NCBI RefSeq assembly: GCF_020906515.1
Contig: NC_085849.1
Location: forward strand, 3,720,001-3,784,000
Direction of reading: 5' to 3'
Length of the DNA: 64,000 bases
Source: Vanrija pseudolonga
Lineage: Eukaryota > Basidiomycota > Tremellomycetes > Trichosporonales > Trichosporonaceae
Numbering within the stretch: position 1 is the stretch's first letter; every line of letters starts with the position of its first letter. A program made the position numbers and the translations under genes. Positions 1 through 12,323 of this stretch are shown here, piece by piece. A model generated the notes under the pieces. It had not been told where the DNA came from, ran no database searches, and worked only from the letters and a program-made list of their open reading frames with translations.

Positions 1-622
1 GCTCGCACGGCCGTGACACGTGGGGCATCTTCCGCGTGCACCAGTTCGAGAAGGTCGAGCAGGTGGGTTGAGTCTGCCTGATGACCCGCTGACCCCAGTT
101 CATCCTCTGTGACCCCGAGTCGTCGCCCGCCATGCTTGACTCGATGATCGACATCTCGCGCCAGTTCTACGAGTCTCTCGGCATCCCATACCGTGTCGTC
201 AACATTGTGTCGGGTGCGCTCAACAACGCTGCCTCGATCAAGTACGACCTTGAGGCGTGGTTTCCCTTCCAGGGCGAGTACAAGGAGCTTGTCTCGTGCT
301 CGAACTGCACCGACTACCGTGAGTGGGCGGGCCTGGATCCCGCGTTGTCAGCCATTCGTACTCACACCCTGCAGAGTCCCGCTCGCTCGACGTCAAGCTC
401 GGCTACAAGAAGGCCGGCGAGAAGACTGGCTTTGTCCACATGCTCAACGGTACCCTCTGCGCCACTGAGCGTGCCATCTGCTGCCTGGTCGAGAACTACC
501 AGACGCCCGAGGGCCTCAACGTCCCCAAGGTCCTCCAGCCTTACATGCAGGGCCGCGAGTTTATCCCCTTCACGGCCGAGCTGCCTACGCCCAAGACGGC
601 CAAGGCCGCTGGCAAGAAGTAG
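1..622 (+). CDS. SES1: Seryl-tRNA synthetase, cytosolic (3' part, cut by left edge)
   Basis: Class II aminoacyl-tRNA synthetase that charges tRNA-Ser with serine. Only the C-terminal 175 residues are visible. Exons are 1-62, 99-318 and 375-622 (stop TAG 620-622), with introns 63-98 (36 bases) and 319-374 (56 bases). The first visible residues carry class II motif 2 ([14 protein letters not shown]). The last exon carries motif 3, with the ATP-binding arginine in [16 protein letters not shown] followed by [14 protein letters not shown]. The Lys/Ala-rich end (KTAKAAGKK) resembles the basic tails of eukaryotic cytosolic SerRS. The start, tRNA-binding arm and motif 1 lie outside the window. There is no mitochondrial form to compare with, but the sequence type is the eukaryotic cytosolic one. 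Confidence 0.93.
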
Positions 623-1125
623 AGGGCGCGGCGCGCGCGTAGATGGTGTGCACGTTATCTGATTAGCAGCAGCAGGGGCTGCGTGTGCCGTCGTTGATTT
701 GTGACATGACATGCATTGCTGTGGCGGCAGAGTGACTCGGATGACTCGGTAAGCAACATTGTCCTTGTGCCCGACTTTTTTTTTCCAATGACAGATTGGA
801 GGTTGCAATAATAAGTAAGTATCAGGGGCTGGCTGGCGACGAATAGCCACGGCCGGTTTGTCACTAATAACTGTGACTTGCCGCGGGGCCAAGCGGCGGG
901 CAGGCGGCAGGCAGGCGGCGGCGGCGACGGCGGCTCTGAAAGATCATCCATCGGCCGGCGACGCCGATTCGATTCTCTTACTCTTACTCTTGCCGCATCT
1001 CGCTCGCACAAGTCTTGATCGTTGCTCTCTCATCGCCACTGTTCAAGGCCAGCAGCAACGAGTGTACACTAGGGTCCTCATCTCTCTCTTCCCTGTACCG
1101 CCGCAAAGCAAGCACCCACACCACG
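623..1125. other. Intergenic: SES1 3' end and NFS1 5' leader
   Basis: 503 bases between tandem genes. It contains a T9-10 run near 777-785, a GGCA/GGCGG-rich stretch at 895-935 and a pyrimidine-rich CT stretch (1080-1093) just before the NFS1 start. Open frames here are short and lack family resemblance. I see no RNA gene. Confidence 0.5.
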
Positions 1126-2989
1126 ATGAACCCCGCCCGCCTGCGCGCCCTCGCCACCCCGCTCCGCGCCGGCCTGCGCGCCCCCCTGCGCGCAGCGCCG
1201 CTCGGCGTGCGTACCCTCGTCGCGGCGACCACGCCCGCCAGCGCGAGCGTGCACGAGGCCCATGTCGTCGAGGAGGCCGTCTCTGGTGAGTTGGACACGG
1301 CTTCGGACGCAGGATTGCCGGCCGACGACTTGGTCGGGCGTGCGCCGACGCGGATGCGTGGCCTGCTCGGCATGGTTTTCGGCACGGGATACCTGCCGCG
1401 AGGAGTTGCACTGCGGGTGCTACGGGGTGGTCTGCGCCGTCATGGCTCGCTGCGGATCTTGCCCGCTCGACGTCGGCGTTGCCAGGCCAGACCCGTTTAC
1501 CAGCTGTAGCCGGCTGGCCCGCTGCCGTCGCCCGCGACTCCGCGCCCGCCCTCGCTCGCCCCGCTAGCTCATGCTGACGACACCCCCCAGACGTCCCCGG
1601 CTTCAAGGTCTCGTCGAAGGGCGGCAAGATCGAGGGCCGGCCAATCTACCTCGACATGCAGGCCACCACCCCCATGGACCCCCGCGTGCTCGACAAGATG
1701 ATGCCCCTCTTCACTGAGCAGTACGGTAACCCCCACTCGCGGACACATGCGTACGGCTGGGAGGCCGAGGAGTATGTCGAGGAGGCGCGCGAGAACGTTG
1801 CCAAGTTGATTGGCGCTGGCGCCAAGGACATTGTCTTCACCTCTGGTGCGACAGAGTCCAACAACATGATCATCAAGGGCATTGCCAACTTTCACAAGAG
1901 CAAGAAGAGGCACATTATCACTACGCAGACGGTGGGTAGCAGAGGTGGTGGTTGGGTGGGTGGGTGCTGACGGAGACGTAGGAGCACAAGTGCGTTCTCG
2001 ACTCGTGCCGTTTCCTCTCGACCCAGGGCTTTGAGATCACCTACCTCCCCGTCTCGCAGACTGGCCTGATTTCGCTCGACGAGCTCAAGGCGGCGCTCCG
2101 CCCCGACACGTCGCTCGTGTCCATCATGGCTGTCAACAACGAGATTGGTGTCATCCAGCCCCTTGCCGAGATCTCCAAGCTCCTCAAGGAGTACGCCAAG
2201 GAGAACGGCGTCACAAAGGCCCTGTTCCACACCGACGCCGCGCAGGCTGTGGGCAAGATTGAAATCGACGTCGAGGCCATGGGCATTGACGCGCTGTCCA
2301 TTTCCGGACACAAGATCTACGGCCCCAAGGGCGTCGGTGCGGCTTACGTCCGCCGAAGGCCCCGTGTGCGTCTCGAGCCCCTCATCCACGGTGGTGGCCA
2401 GGAGCGTGGTCTCCGTTCCGGCACTGTCCCTGCCCCCATTGTGGCTGGTCTCGGCGAGGCGGCGCGCATTGCGTACGTCGAGCGGGAAGCGGACCACGCG
2501 CACGTGTCCAAGCTGTCCGAGCGCCTGATCAACGGCATCACGTCCCAGGTTGAGCACGTTGTGCGCAACGGCGACGTCTCTGGCTACCCCGGATGTGTCA
2601 ACCTGTCGTTTGCGTACGTCGAGGGCGAGTCGCTCCTCATGGCGCTCAAGGACGTTGCGCTGTCGTCAGGATCGGCATGCACGTCGGCCTCGCTCGAGCC
2701 GTCGTACGTCCTCCGTGCGCTCGGCGCCGCCGACGACATGGCGCACTCGTCGCTGCGTTTCGGTATCGGCCGTTTCACGACCGAGGCCGAGATTGACATG
2801 GTCATTGACCGCATCGTCAAGGTGGTCACCAAGCTGCGCGACATGAGCCCGCTGTGGGAGATGGTCCAGGAGGGTATCGACATTAGCAAGATTGAGTGGA
2901 GCGGGTGAGTTGGGCGTCTTGTGTCGCGGCGGCAGCCGCGGCACTGACCGCAGGAAGCCGAACATCACTGACCCCACCACAGCCACTAA
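1126..2989 (+). CDS. NFS1: Mitochondrial cysteine desulfurase
   Basis: PLP enzyme that takes sulfur from cysteine as a persulfide for iron-sulfur cluster assembly and tRNA thiolation. It works in the mitochondrial matrix with Isd11/Acp1 and scaffold Isu1. Exons 1126-1285, 1591-1931, 1982-2904 and 2983-2989 give 476 residues. Residues 1-40 are Arg/Ala-rich without acids, as in a mitochondrial presequence. Visible motifs are [16 protein letters not shown], the [10 protein letters not shown] region, the PLP lysine in [10 protein letters not shown] and the catalytic cysteine in SSGSACTS. The last exon is only seven bases and completes the conserved ending WSGH-stop; reading past its donor would give a near-identical end one residue short. 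Intron 1 is unusually long here (305 bases), and the other introns are 50 and 78 bases. Start chosen at the first ATG in frame with the presequence. Confidence 0.95.
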
Positions 2990-3258
2990 ACCAAAACATC
3001 CAAGATATGGAGCAGTGAGAGGCGAGCGAGGGGGCTTGTCGACTCGACGACTCGTAGAGGCAGTGATTCGTACATGATAGGATGATGCACCTGTTGGCAG
3101 ATTGTCGCGCCGTGGCCACCGTGTGGTCCAACTGACGGGCCGGCAAACGGCGGCGACGGCGGGAATACTCCCGCAGCCCGCCTCCACTCTTTGGGCCGAA
3201 CAACAAGTCGTCCATCGCCACGTCCACATTGTTATTGTTGTCCATCACACCACACACC

Positions 3259-4390
3259 ATGCTCGAGGACCTCTGGGCACTGATACAGGCATGGGGCCGA
3301 CCACTGGGCATCGTGGCCATCTTCTTCGGCCCGCGCATCCTCGGTGCCGCCGTGTCGTACCTTCGCGGCGGGCAGTCCCACGCCCACAGCCACGGGCCGC
3401 GGCCGCCGCCAACCCCGCCGCTGAGCCGCACCGCGAAGACAATCCTGGTCCTGCAGCTGCTCTTTGCCGCCAGCGTGCTCCTCTCGCCGCCGTACGACGT
3501 GTTCTCGACACACGGCCTCTCGCTCTCGTGCACCAAGGAGGCGCTGCGCGCCGCCGTCCTCTCCGACGCTGGGCTCGATCCCAACACCCCCGTGCCGGAG
3601 GACATATCCACCTCGCCCTCGCCGCTAGCCGAGACGATGCTCGCGCGCCTCGCGTCCCCGGACGCCCGCGCATCCTACTCGCGCTGGGGCCACACGGCGT
3701 TCCTCAACTGCGCGTGGTGCCGCGACGACACGGACTACGCGCTCGCCTCGGCGCCGGGCATCCTCGCGCCGTACCTCGCTGAAATGGTGCTCGTCGGCCT
3801 GCTCGGCCTGACGTACGTCACGGGCGCCGGCGCGCGCCTCCGCGCAGACAAATTCGGTGCCATGGCAGGCTGGGGCGTCGTGCTCCTCGCTGGGCTCGAG
3901 TATGGCGTCAGATGGTCGTGGGACGTGACGCCGCCGCGGGACAAGAGCGACTCGATCACTGTGAGTGGCGCGCTGGGAAGGAAGTGTGTTGTCTGACCTG
4001 CCGCAGCTCTCGTCCATGGTCAACATCGCCCGCCCGTTCGCCCTGCTCGCCATCACCGCGGCGTACCTGCTGCTGCCGGCACGCATGAGCCAGAAGGAGG
4101 CGACGCAGCTCGCGACGCTGTCCGCGCTGGACACGGCGCTCAACGCGTCGCGCCTGACGAGCCTCGCACACGGTGCCGTGGCGCGCTCGCCCGCACTCGC
4201 ACGGCACGCGTTCGAGCGCGGGCTCGGCCGTGCGCGCGCAGAGGAGGTGGCGAAGAAGGACGCCGACGTGATCGCTGCTGCGCGCGCCGCTGGCTTGTTT
4301 GCGGGTAACGACCATGTTGCCGAGGCGCGCGAGGGCGCACGAGGTTGGATCGCGGGCGAGTGGCGCAAGCTCGTCAAGACTGAGGAGTAG
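3259..4390 (+). CDS. Predicted multi-pass membrane protein, unrecognised family
   Basis: 361 residues from two exons (3259-3960, 4007-4390; intron of 46 bases, GTGAGT...CCGCAG). I do not recognise the family. Hydrophobic stretches are near residues 14-35 (IVAIFFGPRILGAAVSY), 62-76 (ILVLQLLFAASVLL), 176-195 (ILAPYLAEMVLVGLLGLTYV), 207-218 (GWGVVLLAGLEY) and 245-262 (PFALLAITAAYLLLP). The last is followed by a helical, charged tail ending KLVKTEE. A His-rich patch (SHAHSHG) lies between the first two hydrophobic stretches, and a cysteine pair (CAWC) near residue 153 is flanked by conserved-looking aromatic residues. The layout suggests an ER or Golgi membrane protein with a cytosolic C-terminus, but that is inference. 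The ATG in CACCATG context was preferred over the upstream non-ATG in-frame codons. Confidence 0.75.
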
Positions 4391-4917
4391 TGCCGAGGCG
4401 AGGCGGGGGAGGAAGAGTGGCATGAGGCTCGACGCGGCGACCCGCGCCGCCCGCCGCCACTTGTAGCATAGACGACGATGTTAGATGTCCGCTGCGCGAG
4501 TCACGCGATGAGCTGCTGCCCAGCCACCGAATGTGTCAGTGCACGGCCCCCCGCCCCGCCGTGCCCTGCGTCGCCGACGCCGCCGCGCCGCGCCGAGGCC
4601 GTGCCCGTGCCACTGTGCCCCACCGCCGCCCCCACCACACCCATCACCCACAGACCGCATCACGTGACACATTTTAGCTCCCGTCAATGTTGCATCGAGC
4701 GAGCGTTGTAGTCATCGTTCCTGCTGTGATAGCAAAGGTCGAGCGAGCAGCAGCAAGGAGCACACACACACACATATCTCATCCACATCATCGAATCGAC
4801 TCTTGTAATGCCCAGCAGCAGCGACTAAGCTAGCTACGACTCGACTCGACTCGACTCGACGACCCCCAGCTTACCCGACGTTCTCGCCGATACCCCGCCC
4901 CACCACCCCACACCACC
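4391..4917. other. Intergenic, upstream of PP6-type phosphatase
   Basis: 527 bases. It holds a CA-rich stretch (4761-4774), a pentamer repeat (CGACT)n at 4837-4860 and a C-rich leader ending CACCACCATGG at the phosphatase start. No gene-like frame or RNA gene is seen. Confidence 0.5.
4837..4860. repeat. (CGACT)n pentanucleotide microsatellite
   Basis: About five tandem copies of CGACT end 57 bases before the start codon of the phosphatase gene, so they probably lie in its 5' leader or core promoter. Confidence 0.8.
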
Positions 4918-6162
4918 ATGGTAGTCGACTCGGACCACCTCATCCTGCCTGCGCCGCCTGGCGAGTCGGACCCGGACCGCTGGATCGAGAGGGTGGGTAT
5001 GGCGTGGAGGCGCCGTGCGGCGCGATAGTGCCGTCGTGCGCCTTCGTTTCTGGCGATCTTACGTGCCTCGTCGTGCACGCCGCGAGCTCGCGCTGACGCG
5101 CTCGCTCGCTTCTCTAGCTACGGAAAAACAAGCACCTCCCCGAGCGGCAGATGAAGCAGCTGTGCTCGCGGGTCACCGACATCCTGCTCGAAGAGTCCAA
5201 CGTCCACCTCGTGCAGAGCCCCGTCACGGTCTGCGGCGACATCCACGGGCAGTTCTGGGACGTGCTCGAGATTTTCCGGCAGGGCGGCGACCCGCCCGAC
5301 ACGAGCTACATCTTCATGGTAAGCGAGGGGGGGTGGGGTAGAGGCTGACGTCTAGGGCGACTTTGTCGACAGAGGATATTACTCGCTCGAGACGCTTAGT
5401 CTGTTGCTGGCGATGAAGGCGCGGTGAGTGTGCCGATAGCGGTGGGGCGCGGGGCGCTCGCTGACGCTCGCGCTCAGCTACCCCGACCGCATTACCCTCC
5501 TTCGTGGTAACCACGAAAGCCGGCAGATCACACAGGTGTACGGCTTCTACGACGAGTGCATGCAGAAGTACGGCAACCCGAGTGTGTGGAGGGCATGCTG
5601 CAACGTCTTTGACAATCTCAACCTTGCGGCGGTGAGTCGGCGCGCGGGCCTGACCCGCAACCACGAGTAGTGCTCACTTCACGCCCAGATCATCGACTCG
5701 TCCATCCTCTGCGTCCACGGCGGCCTGTCGCCCGACATCCGCACCCTCGACCAGGTGCGCACAATATCGCGCGCGCAAGAGGCGCCGCACGAGGGCCCGT
5801 TCTGCGACCTGATGTGGTCGGACCCGGACGACGTCGAGACGTGGGCCGTCAGCCCGCGCGGTGCGGGTTGGTTATTCGGCGCAAAAGTCACGGCAGAGTT
5901 CAACCACGTCAATTCGCTCGACCTGATTGCGCGCGCGCACCAGCTCGTCCAGGAGGGATACAAGCACATGTTTGACAACCAGCTCGTGACGGTCTGGTCG
6001 GCGCCAAACTACTGTTACCGGTGCGGCAACTCTGCGTCCATCATGCAGGTCGAGGACGGCGGAAAGACAAACTTCAAGGTCTACGAGGCGGCCATTGAGA
6101 ACGAGAGCGACCAGCGAAACCCCGCCATGCGGAGAGGCGGCGCGCCGTCCTATTTTGTCTGA
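4918..6162 (+). CDS. SIT4: PP2A-like Ser/Thr phosphatase catalytic subunit, PP6/Sit4 type
   Basis: Metal-dependent protein phosphatase of the PPP family. Sit4/PP6 subunits act with SAP-type regulators in G1 progression, TOR signalling and trafficking. Five exons (4918-4992, 5118-5318, 5356-5423, 5478-5631, 5689-6162) give 323 residues, close to the usual 305-311. All PPP signatures are present: [41 protein letters not shown] and [12 protein letters not shown]. The stretch [17 protein letters not shown] matches PP6/Sit4 better than PP4 or PP2A. The first 24 residues are a Pro/Asp-rich extension. The protein ends SYFV instead of the family's YFL, so the leucine that is carboxyl-methylated in PP2A-like enzymes is replaced. 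The assignment to PP6 rather than another PP2A-like class rests on motif memory, not alignment. Confidence 0.88.
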
Positions 6163-6251
6163 GCGACGCAGCAAACAAGCGTTGCGTTGTATAGTACAAC
6201 ATGCATCTCATCATCACAGTGTAGTCGATGCCAGTAGTAGAATCTACGTCA

Positions 6252-7546
<1,295 letters not shown>

Positions 7547-8617
7547 GGTGTGGGTGGTGGGTGTGGTCTTGTGATGCTCGACATCTACGTATTGCTCGAC
7601 CAAAAATCAGTCTGGAAGTGGAGGTCGGGGGCCTAAGCCGGTTTCAGATAGGCGTGAATAATCTTAAATGCGCCTTTTGTCAAAATCCAAAAGTTATTTG
7701 AGCCCCTGTTTTGTCCAACACAGAGGGCTCTGCCAGTGGTGCCTTGGTTACAACCCCCTCTGCCGCCTCCAGCATGCAAGCAAGCTGACTGTGGCGTGGA
7801 CGCATGCATGCCATCTAGCACCGGCCGGCCTGGCCCAGTTGACCTTACGCCCAACGGCGACTGCAACTCGCCAAGCCGTTCGTTCGCTGGCCGGTGAAAC
7901 GTTTCTATTAACGGCGTCTGCTCGAGATGAGTGGCGGCCGGGAGGCGCTGGCGAGGGAGGGAGTTCAAGTTCCAGCGTTCCACGTCCATCGCCGGCCCGG
8001 CGAGTGAGCGCAGTCGCGAGAGCGGTGCAGCCATGGCGGCACATGGCGTATGACGCATCCGTCCGCCGTTTCAGTGTCAAACGGTGTAGCCTGCCTGTTG
8101 CTGGCGGCGGCCAGATGGCCACAAACAAGTCGACTGGTTGCCGGGTCCAGGCACGCAGCTTATTTCTTGGCCCATGGCCCACGCAGGCCAACGCGCTTGC
8201 GGGCGCACGCGTCGTCAGGTTTTGGTGGTGACCCTGCGCGCGCAGTGTTGGGCTCGTCGCCTCGCAACCAACGCAGTGTACATGCATTGAGCACTAGTAG
8301 CGACCAGCAGCAACAGTTCCACATGCATCCCCCGTCACTGCCACAAGTGTCAGTCAACATGGTCAACATGGCCAAGCATTTGTGCGGCACGCTGGCCGTG
8401 CTCGGAAGAAGCAATAATTTGGCGGAGCGGGACAGGTCAGAAATCGGGGGTGGTGCAGGGTCATTCGCGTCTGCCGCGCCGCGCTGCTGCTGACCACGAC
8501 GCGTCCACCGGCCACCCTAGCACGCTGGCTGTCTTGTCTTACTCTGGTCGCGTTCGTCTTCAAGCAAGCAACAACTCGCATGCAGCAACAACACAAACCT
8601 ACGTACTTGTGATCGCT

Positions 8618-8656
<39 letters not shown>
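8618..8656. repeat. (GTC)13 trinucleotide microsatellite
   Basis: Thirteen uninterrupted GTC units, with no convincing gene around them. Read in frames it would give poly-Val or, on the other strand, poly-Asp. Neither frame has coding-like neighbours. Confidence 0.95.
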
Positions 8657-8660
<4 letters not shown>

Positions 8661-9473
8661 CGGCACAAGAGCAAGCCGCAGCACTTTACTCTGCTGCACC
8701 AAGGGGAGCCGGTGCAAACCAAACAAACATACTGTGGACAGGCATCCCAACTCGCGGGACGGCAAAGCTTGTTGCGTCCCTTAAGATCGTAGTCTACCCC
8801 GTTACTTGCGCGCAACAGACCGGGGAGATCGCGCGCTGGGGCAGCTGGCTGTATGCTTGTGTCGCCGCGCGATGGGTCGGTCGGTCGGTCTGTCGCCTGA
8901 GCCCTGTTTTATGTGACATGCAAGGGGTTTCCGATTTACTGCAACGGCAGTGCCCTTTGGGTCAGAATGGCACTCCCTCGGGATCCCGCCGGGGCGAAAG
9001 TATCCTGACGCGCGCGCACGCCGGCCTGGACAACACGACACCCACCAGTCGAGCGAGCAAGAGCCGCATCAATGCATCATGTACTGCATGCATCCATCCT
9101 CCCTCGCCTGACCAGCGCGCCGCGCCGGACCACGCCCAGACGCCAGGACGCCACTGCGCCATGCCAAAAGTGGTAGACCCCCAAGCACCCCTGTTTCCGC
9201 GATGTGGTCCACCTTGTACAGCTTGTGCAGCGAGGGGCCAGGGCGTCCCTTAGCGCTATTGACGGCACCATCACTGCAGACCAGACCCCTGACCCTACCT
9301 TCCCTCCCAACCCCCCGCGCTCGCCGACCACCACCACCACGTCCTTCTTTCCTCGTCGTCGCCGCCATCCTTTGCTCATTGCTCATCACTCATCGTCAAT
9401 CTTAGGCCTTGAAGCGACAACCAGCAAACCCTCGACATCCTCCCTTCATAGACGGCAGGCTCCGTCTAGACCA

Positions 9474-9489
9474 CCCCCCCCCCCCCCCC
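9474..9489. repeat. C16 homopolymer
   Basis: Sixteen consecutive C about 170 bases upstream of the ATG at 9659. It is a length-variable tract and a likely place for assembly or sequencing length error. Confidence 0.9.
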
Positions 9490-9658
9490 GACACTCGTTG
9501 TAAACCACCACACGGCAACCCACTCGCCACCACAACAACACGTTCGCCGCTTGACGCGACCGTTCACCCCCCCGCGCAACGCCCACGACCGCCCCCCCGT
9601 CCTCGGCCTGCCATCCCCTTTTCCCCGCACACGCCGCAACGCACTGCCGACATCCACA

Positions 9659-11580
9659 ATGCTTATCGACATCCAGATGCTGCCCAGGGGCTTGCCTAAG
9701 GACAAGCGTCTCACCCCGGACGAGGTAGCCTCGTACCAGTCGTCGCTCAGAGCTGCCGCCCAAGTATGTGTGGTGGCTTGGCGCATTGATTGTCCCATCA
9801 CCTCCCGCTGACACCTTTGACAGAAAACCCAGCCTGCTCCTACGCCTGCTGGTAACAGCGGCAAGGCGGGCGAGCCAGGTGCGCCCGTTGCCGGTACCCC
9901 TCTCCAGCAGCCGGCGCCTGCTCCGACGACTGCCCCGGCCCGCCAGCCGCCTGTTGCCATCTCGGCGTCTGCCGCCCCTTCCTCGGGCACCCCGGTCGCG
10001 CAGAGCTCTGTCACCCCGTCGACGACGCAGGCCGTCGCGACGCCCACTACCACGACTACTACGACCCCCAAGGTGCCAACTGTGCAGACTTATGCGCCGC
10101 CTCCTTCATCGGCCAACAACGTCAAAACCATTACCCAGTCGCAGTCGACCACATCGCGTTCGTCCACGACTTTGTCATCACCTTCGAGCTCTGCGTCGTC
10201 GTCGGCCTCCGCTGCCGCTGCTAACAACGGCTCGTCCTCGGGGTAGGTAGATGACGTGCAAAGGCGATGATGGAGATACGCTAACGACGTTTCAGCATGT
10301 CCGGTGGCACCATTGCCGGTATCGTTATTGGCCTGCTCGTCGGCTTTGTGATCCTTGGCGCACTCGCCGGGTGGATCTACCGCAAGTACAAGTCGCGCAA
10401 CTACAAGCAGAACAACCCTTGGGCCAAGATGGACAACGACGACATTACTCCCTTCCCTAGACACAGCGACAGGGACTTTGAGAAGAACTCTGACGAGGAC
10501 TTCTACGGTGGCGCCCCCGCCGCTGCTATCGGCTCGAACCGCGCCCTTGCTCTGGCTCGCCAGAACGGCTTCTACGCCGACGGCACCCCCCGCCCCAACA
10601 CCGAGTACAACAGCCCAGGCATGGCCGGCTACGGTGCTGGCAGAAACTACGGACCTTACCCTGACGTCGCCCCTGTTGCTGCTGCCTACGGTGTGGATGC
10701 CAACCGCGTCCCCTCGGGCCCTCAGTACCCTCAGCAGCAGTACGGCCAGCTCATCGACCACGGCAGCCCCTTCGACGACGAGTACGCTCACCAGCAGCAG
10801 TACTCCAACACTTCGCCCAACTCTGGTCCCCGTCAGCTTGTCGGCCCTGGTGCTCACTACCAGGCCCCTGGCCCTGCCCCCGTTCCTCTTGGCCGCCCCG
10901 ACGCTCCCGAGACCTATGACGAGATTGCCGCTGCCGAGATGTACGCCGACGACCGCTACGCCGATGATGAGCTCGCTGCTCCTCGCGGTATGGTTCCTTA
11001 CGCCGAGGGCGACCCGTACAGCCCTCGCACTGCTGCTTCTCCTGGCGAGTGGGCCGGTGTCCCGACCCGCGGTTCTCAGATCTCGTACGCTTCGCCTCTC
11101 CCCGAGCCTGTCTCTCTGCCCTCGCCCGCTCCGGCCCCGTTACCCACTCTCCGCCCCATGTCGCCTCTCATGCCCATCGACGCATCGGCCCCTGCTCACC
11201 CTCCGTCTGACGAGGAGCAGGAGACCCGCCGCATGTACCAGGAGGTCGCCTCGGCTGCTGGCATTGAGCAGGTCATGAGCCCCACCTCCGGCCTCGCCTC
11301 TCCCGCTCCTGTCCGTCTCCCCACGTCGGCGCCTTCGCCTCCCTTCCACGCCCCGTACCAGCACGGACAGCCCCTCTCGCCCCTGCGTGAAGTCCCCACG
11401 CCGATGAGCGAGCGCACCGCTTTGCCATCCCTTTCGCCTCACGACGGCCTGGACCGCAACCAGCCCGGTCGCACCGGTCGCCCTCTGCCCTCTACCCCGA
11501 GTATGCTCATCGCCGACTCCCCCTCTGGTGCCCCCAGCCGCCTCCCCACGCATGACGAGGACGCCTACGGTGGCATCTAA
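9659..11580 (+). CDS. Single-pass membrane protein with Ser/Thr-rich ectodomain and long Pro-rich tail
   Basis: 602 residues from exons 9659-9763, 9824-10242 and 10296-11580 (introns 60 and 53 bases). Residues 36-175 are Thr/Ser/Pro/Ala-rich (for example TPTTTTTTTPKVPT and SSSASSSASAAAA), a mucin-like segment suited to O-mannosylation. One strong membrane segment follows (about 178-202: GTIAGIVIGLLVGFVILGAL) with a basic stop-transfer end (YRKYKSRNYK). Then comes a roughly 400-residue tail rich in Pro, Tyr, Gln and acidic residues. The layout is like fungal wall-sensor or mucin-type sensor proteins, but I see no WSC or Mid2 cysteine pattern. Exon 1 encodes 35 residues without a hydrophobic signal peptide, so either the start lies elsewhere or the protein inserts through its membrane segment. 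Function unassigned. Confidence 0.75.
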
Positions 11581-12162
11581 ACACCTATGACTACGAGGAG
11601 CCATGTTGATGTACTGTACTTTTTATATTTTAAACCCCCTACTACTTACTCTCCAAAGGCCCAGTCGGTTCGCGCTGGCGCGTCACCGTGACTCCTCTCT
11701 ACCTCTCTCTCTCTCATACACCCTCGGTCTCTTCGGTACAATGTGATGAAAGAAGTAAAGCCTTGAGAATGCGTGAAAGTGTGACTATCAGGTGACTGAC
11801 TGTCAAATGGTTGCCGCGGTTCATGGCCAACTTGATTGGGATGCAAGAAGAGAGGTTGCAGAGGTTGTCGTTGCATCGTGTGAGGATGAATTGCGTCTCA
11901 GCTATGCATAGTCGATCCCGTCCGTGGCCGGCCCCGTGGAAAGCGTGGCTGAGGGGGAGGCGGCGGCATGCGCGTGTGCGGTTCGAGACGGACGGACCGA
12001 CTGACACGAGAGTGTCATGAGCGTGTCGTGTCGCAGCAGCAGCAGCACGGTGTCGTGTCTGGCTCGTGTGTCCCTGACTACCGCCACATGGGAAAATGCC
12101 ACGCCACTGCCGCCACGAACCGTGGGGTGGGAGTCACGGCTGGCTGGCCGGACGGAAGCAAA

Positions 12163-12168
12163 ACGCGT
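12163..12168. promoter_or_regulatory. ACGCGT (MCB-like) motif upstream of Mbp1-like gene
   Basis: Palindromic ACGCGT, the core bound by Mbp1-type APSES proteins. It lies 665 bases upstream of the chosen start. A six-base site in GC-rich DNA is weak evidence by itself. Confidence 0.3.
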
Positions 12169-12317
12169 GAGACGCCAGACGCCGCCGACGACGAGTCTTG
12201 CAGCAGCAGCATGACCGCCGCCGCGTTTCCCTCGTCGTCGCGGGCTCGCCGGACACCCACAAACACGACATCAGTCACTTTTGCCAGACCACATCCGCGT
12301 CCATCAAGGCAACATCA

Positions 12318-12323
12318 ACGCGT
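12318..12323. promoter_or_regulatory. Second ACGCGT (MCB-like) motif
   Basis: Second ACGCGT, 510 bases upstream of the Mbp1-like start. Together with the site at 12163 it could allow self-regulation by the factor encoded downstream; this is inference. Confidence 0.3.

Larger units (their letters stand above)
7547..9658. other. 2.1 kb divergent intergenic region
   Basis: Lies between KRR1 (-) and the membrane-protein gene at 9659 (+). I find no frame with family resemblance on either strand, no tRNA signature and no transposon features. It holds a (GTC)13 microsatellite (8618-8656), a run of 16 C (9474-9489) and a CT/CA-rich leader from about 9270 to 9658, which looks like the long 5' leader of the downstream gene. 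A non-coding RNA or a short unrecognised gene cannot be excluded. Confidence 0.5.

Noticed and set aside
8618-8656. GTC array considered as part of a CRISPR-like or satellite array
   Set aside because: It is a plain trinucleotide microsatellite with no spacer-repeat structure, in a eukaryotic context.
10090-10857. Long open frame on the minus strand (255 codons) opposite the membrane-protein gene
   Set aside because: Antisense shadow of GC-rich coding DNA. The plus strand carries the TM segment and codon bias; the antisense product has no family resemblance.
11976-11998. GCGGTTCGAGACGG resembling a tRNA T-loop
   Set aside because: No matching acceptor, D or anticodon stems can be placed around it on either strand.
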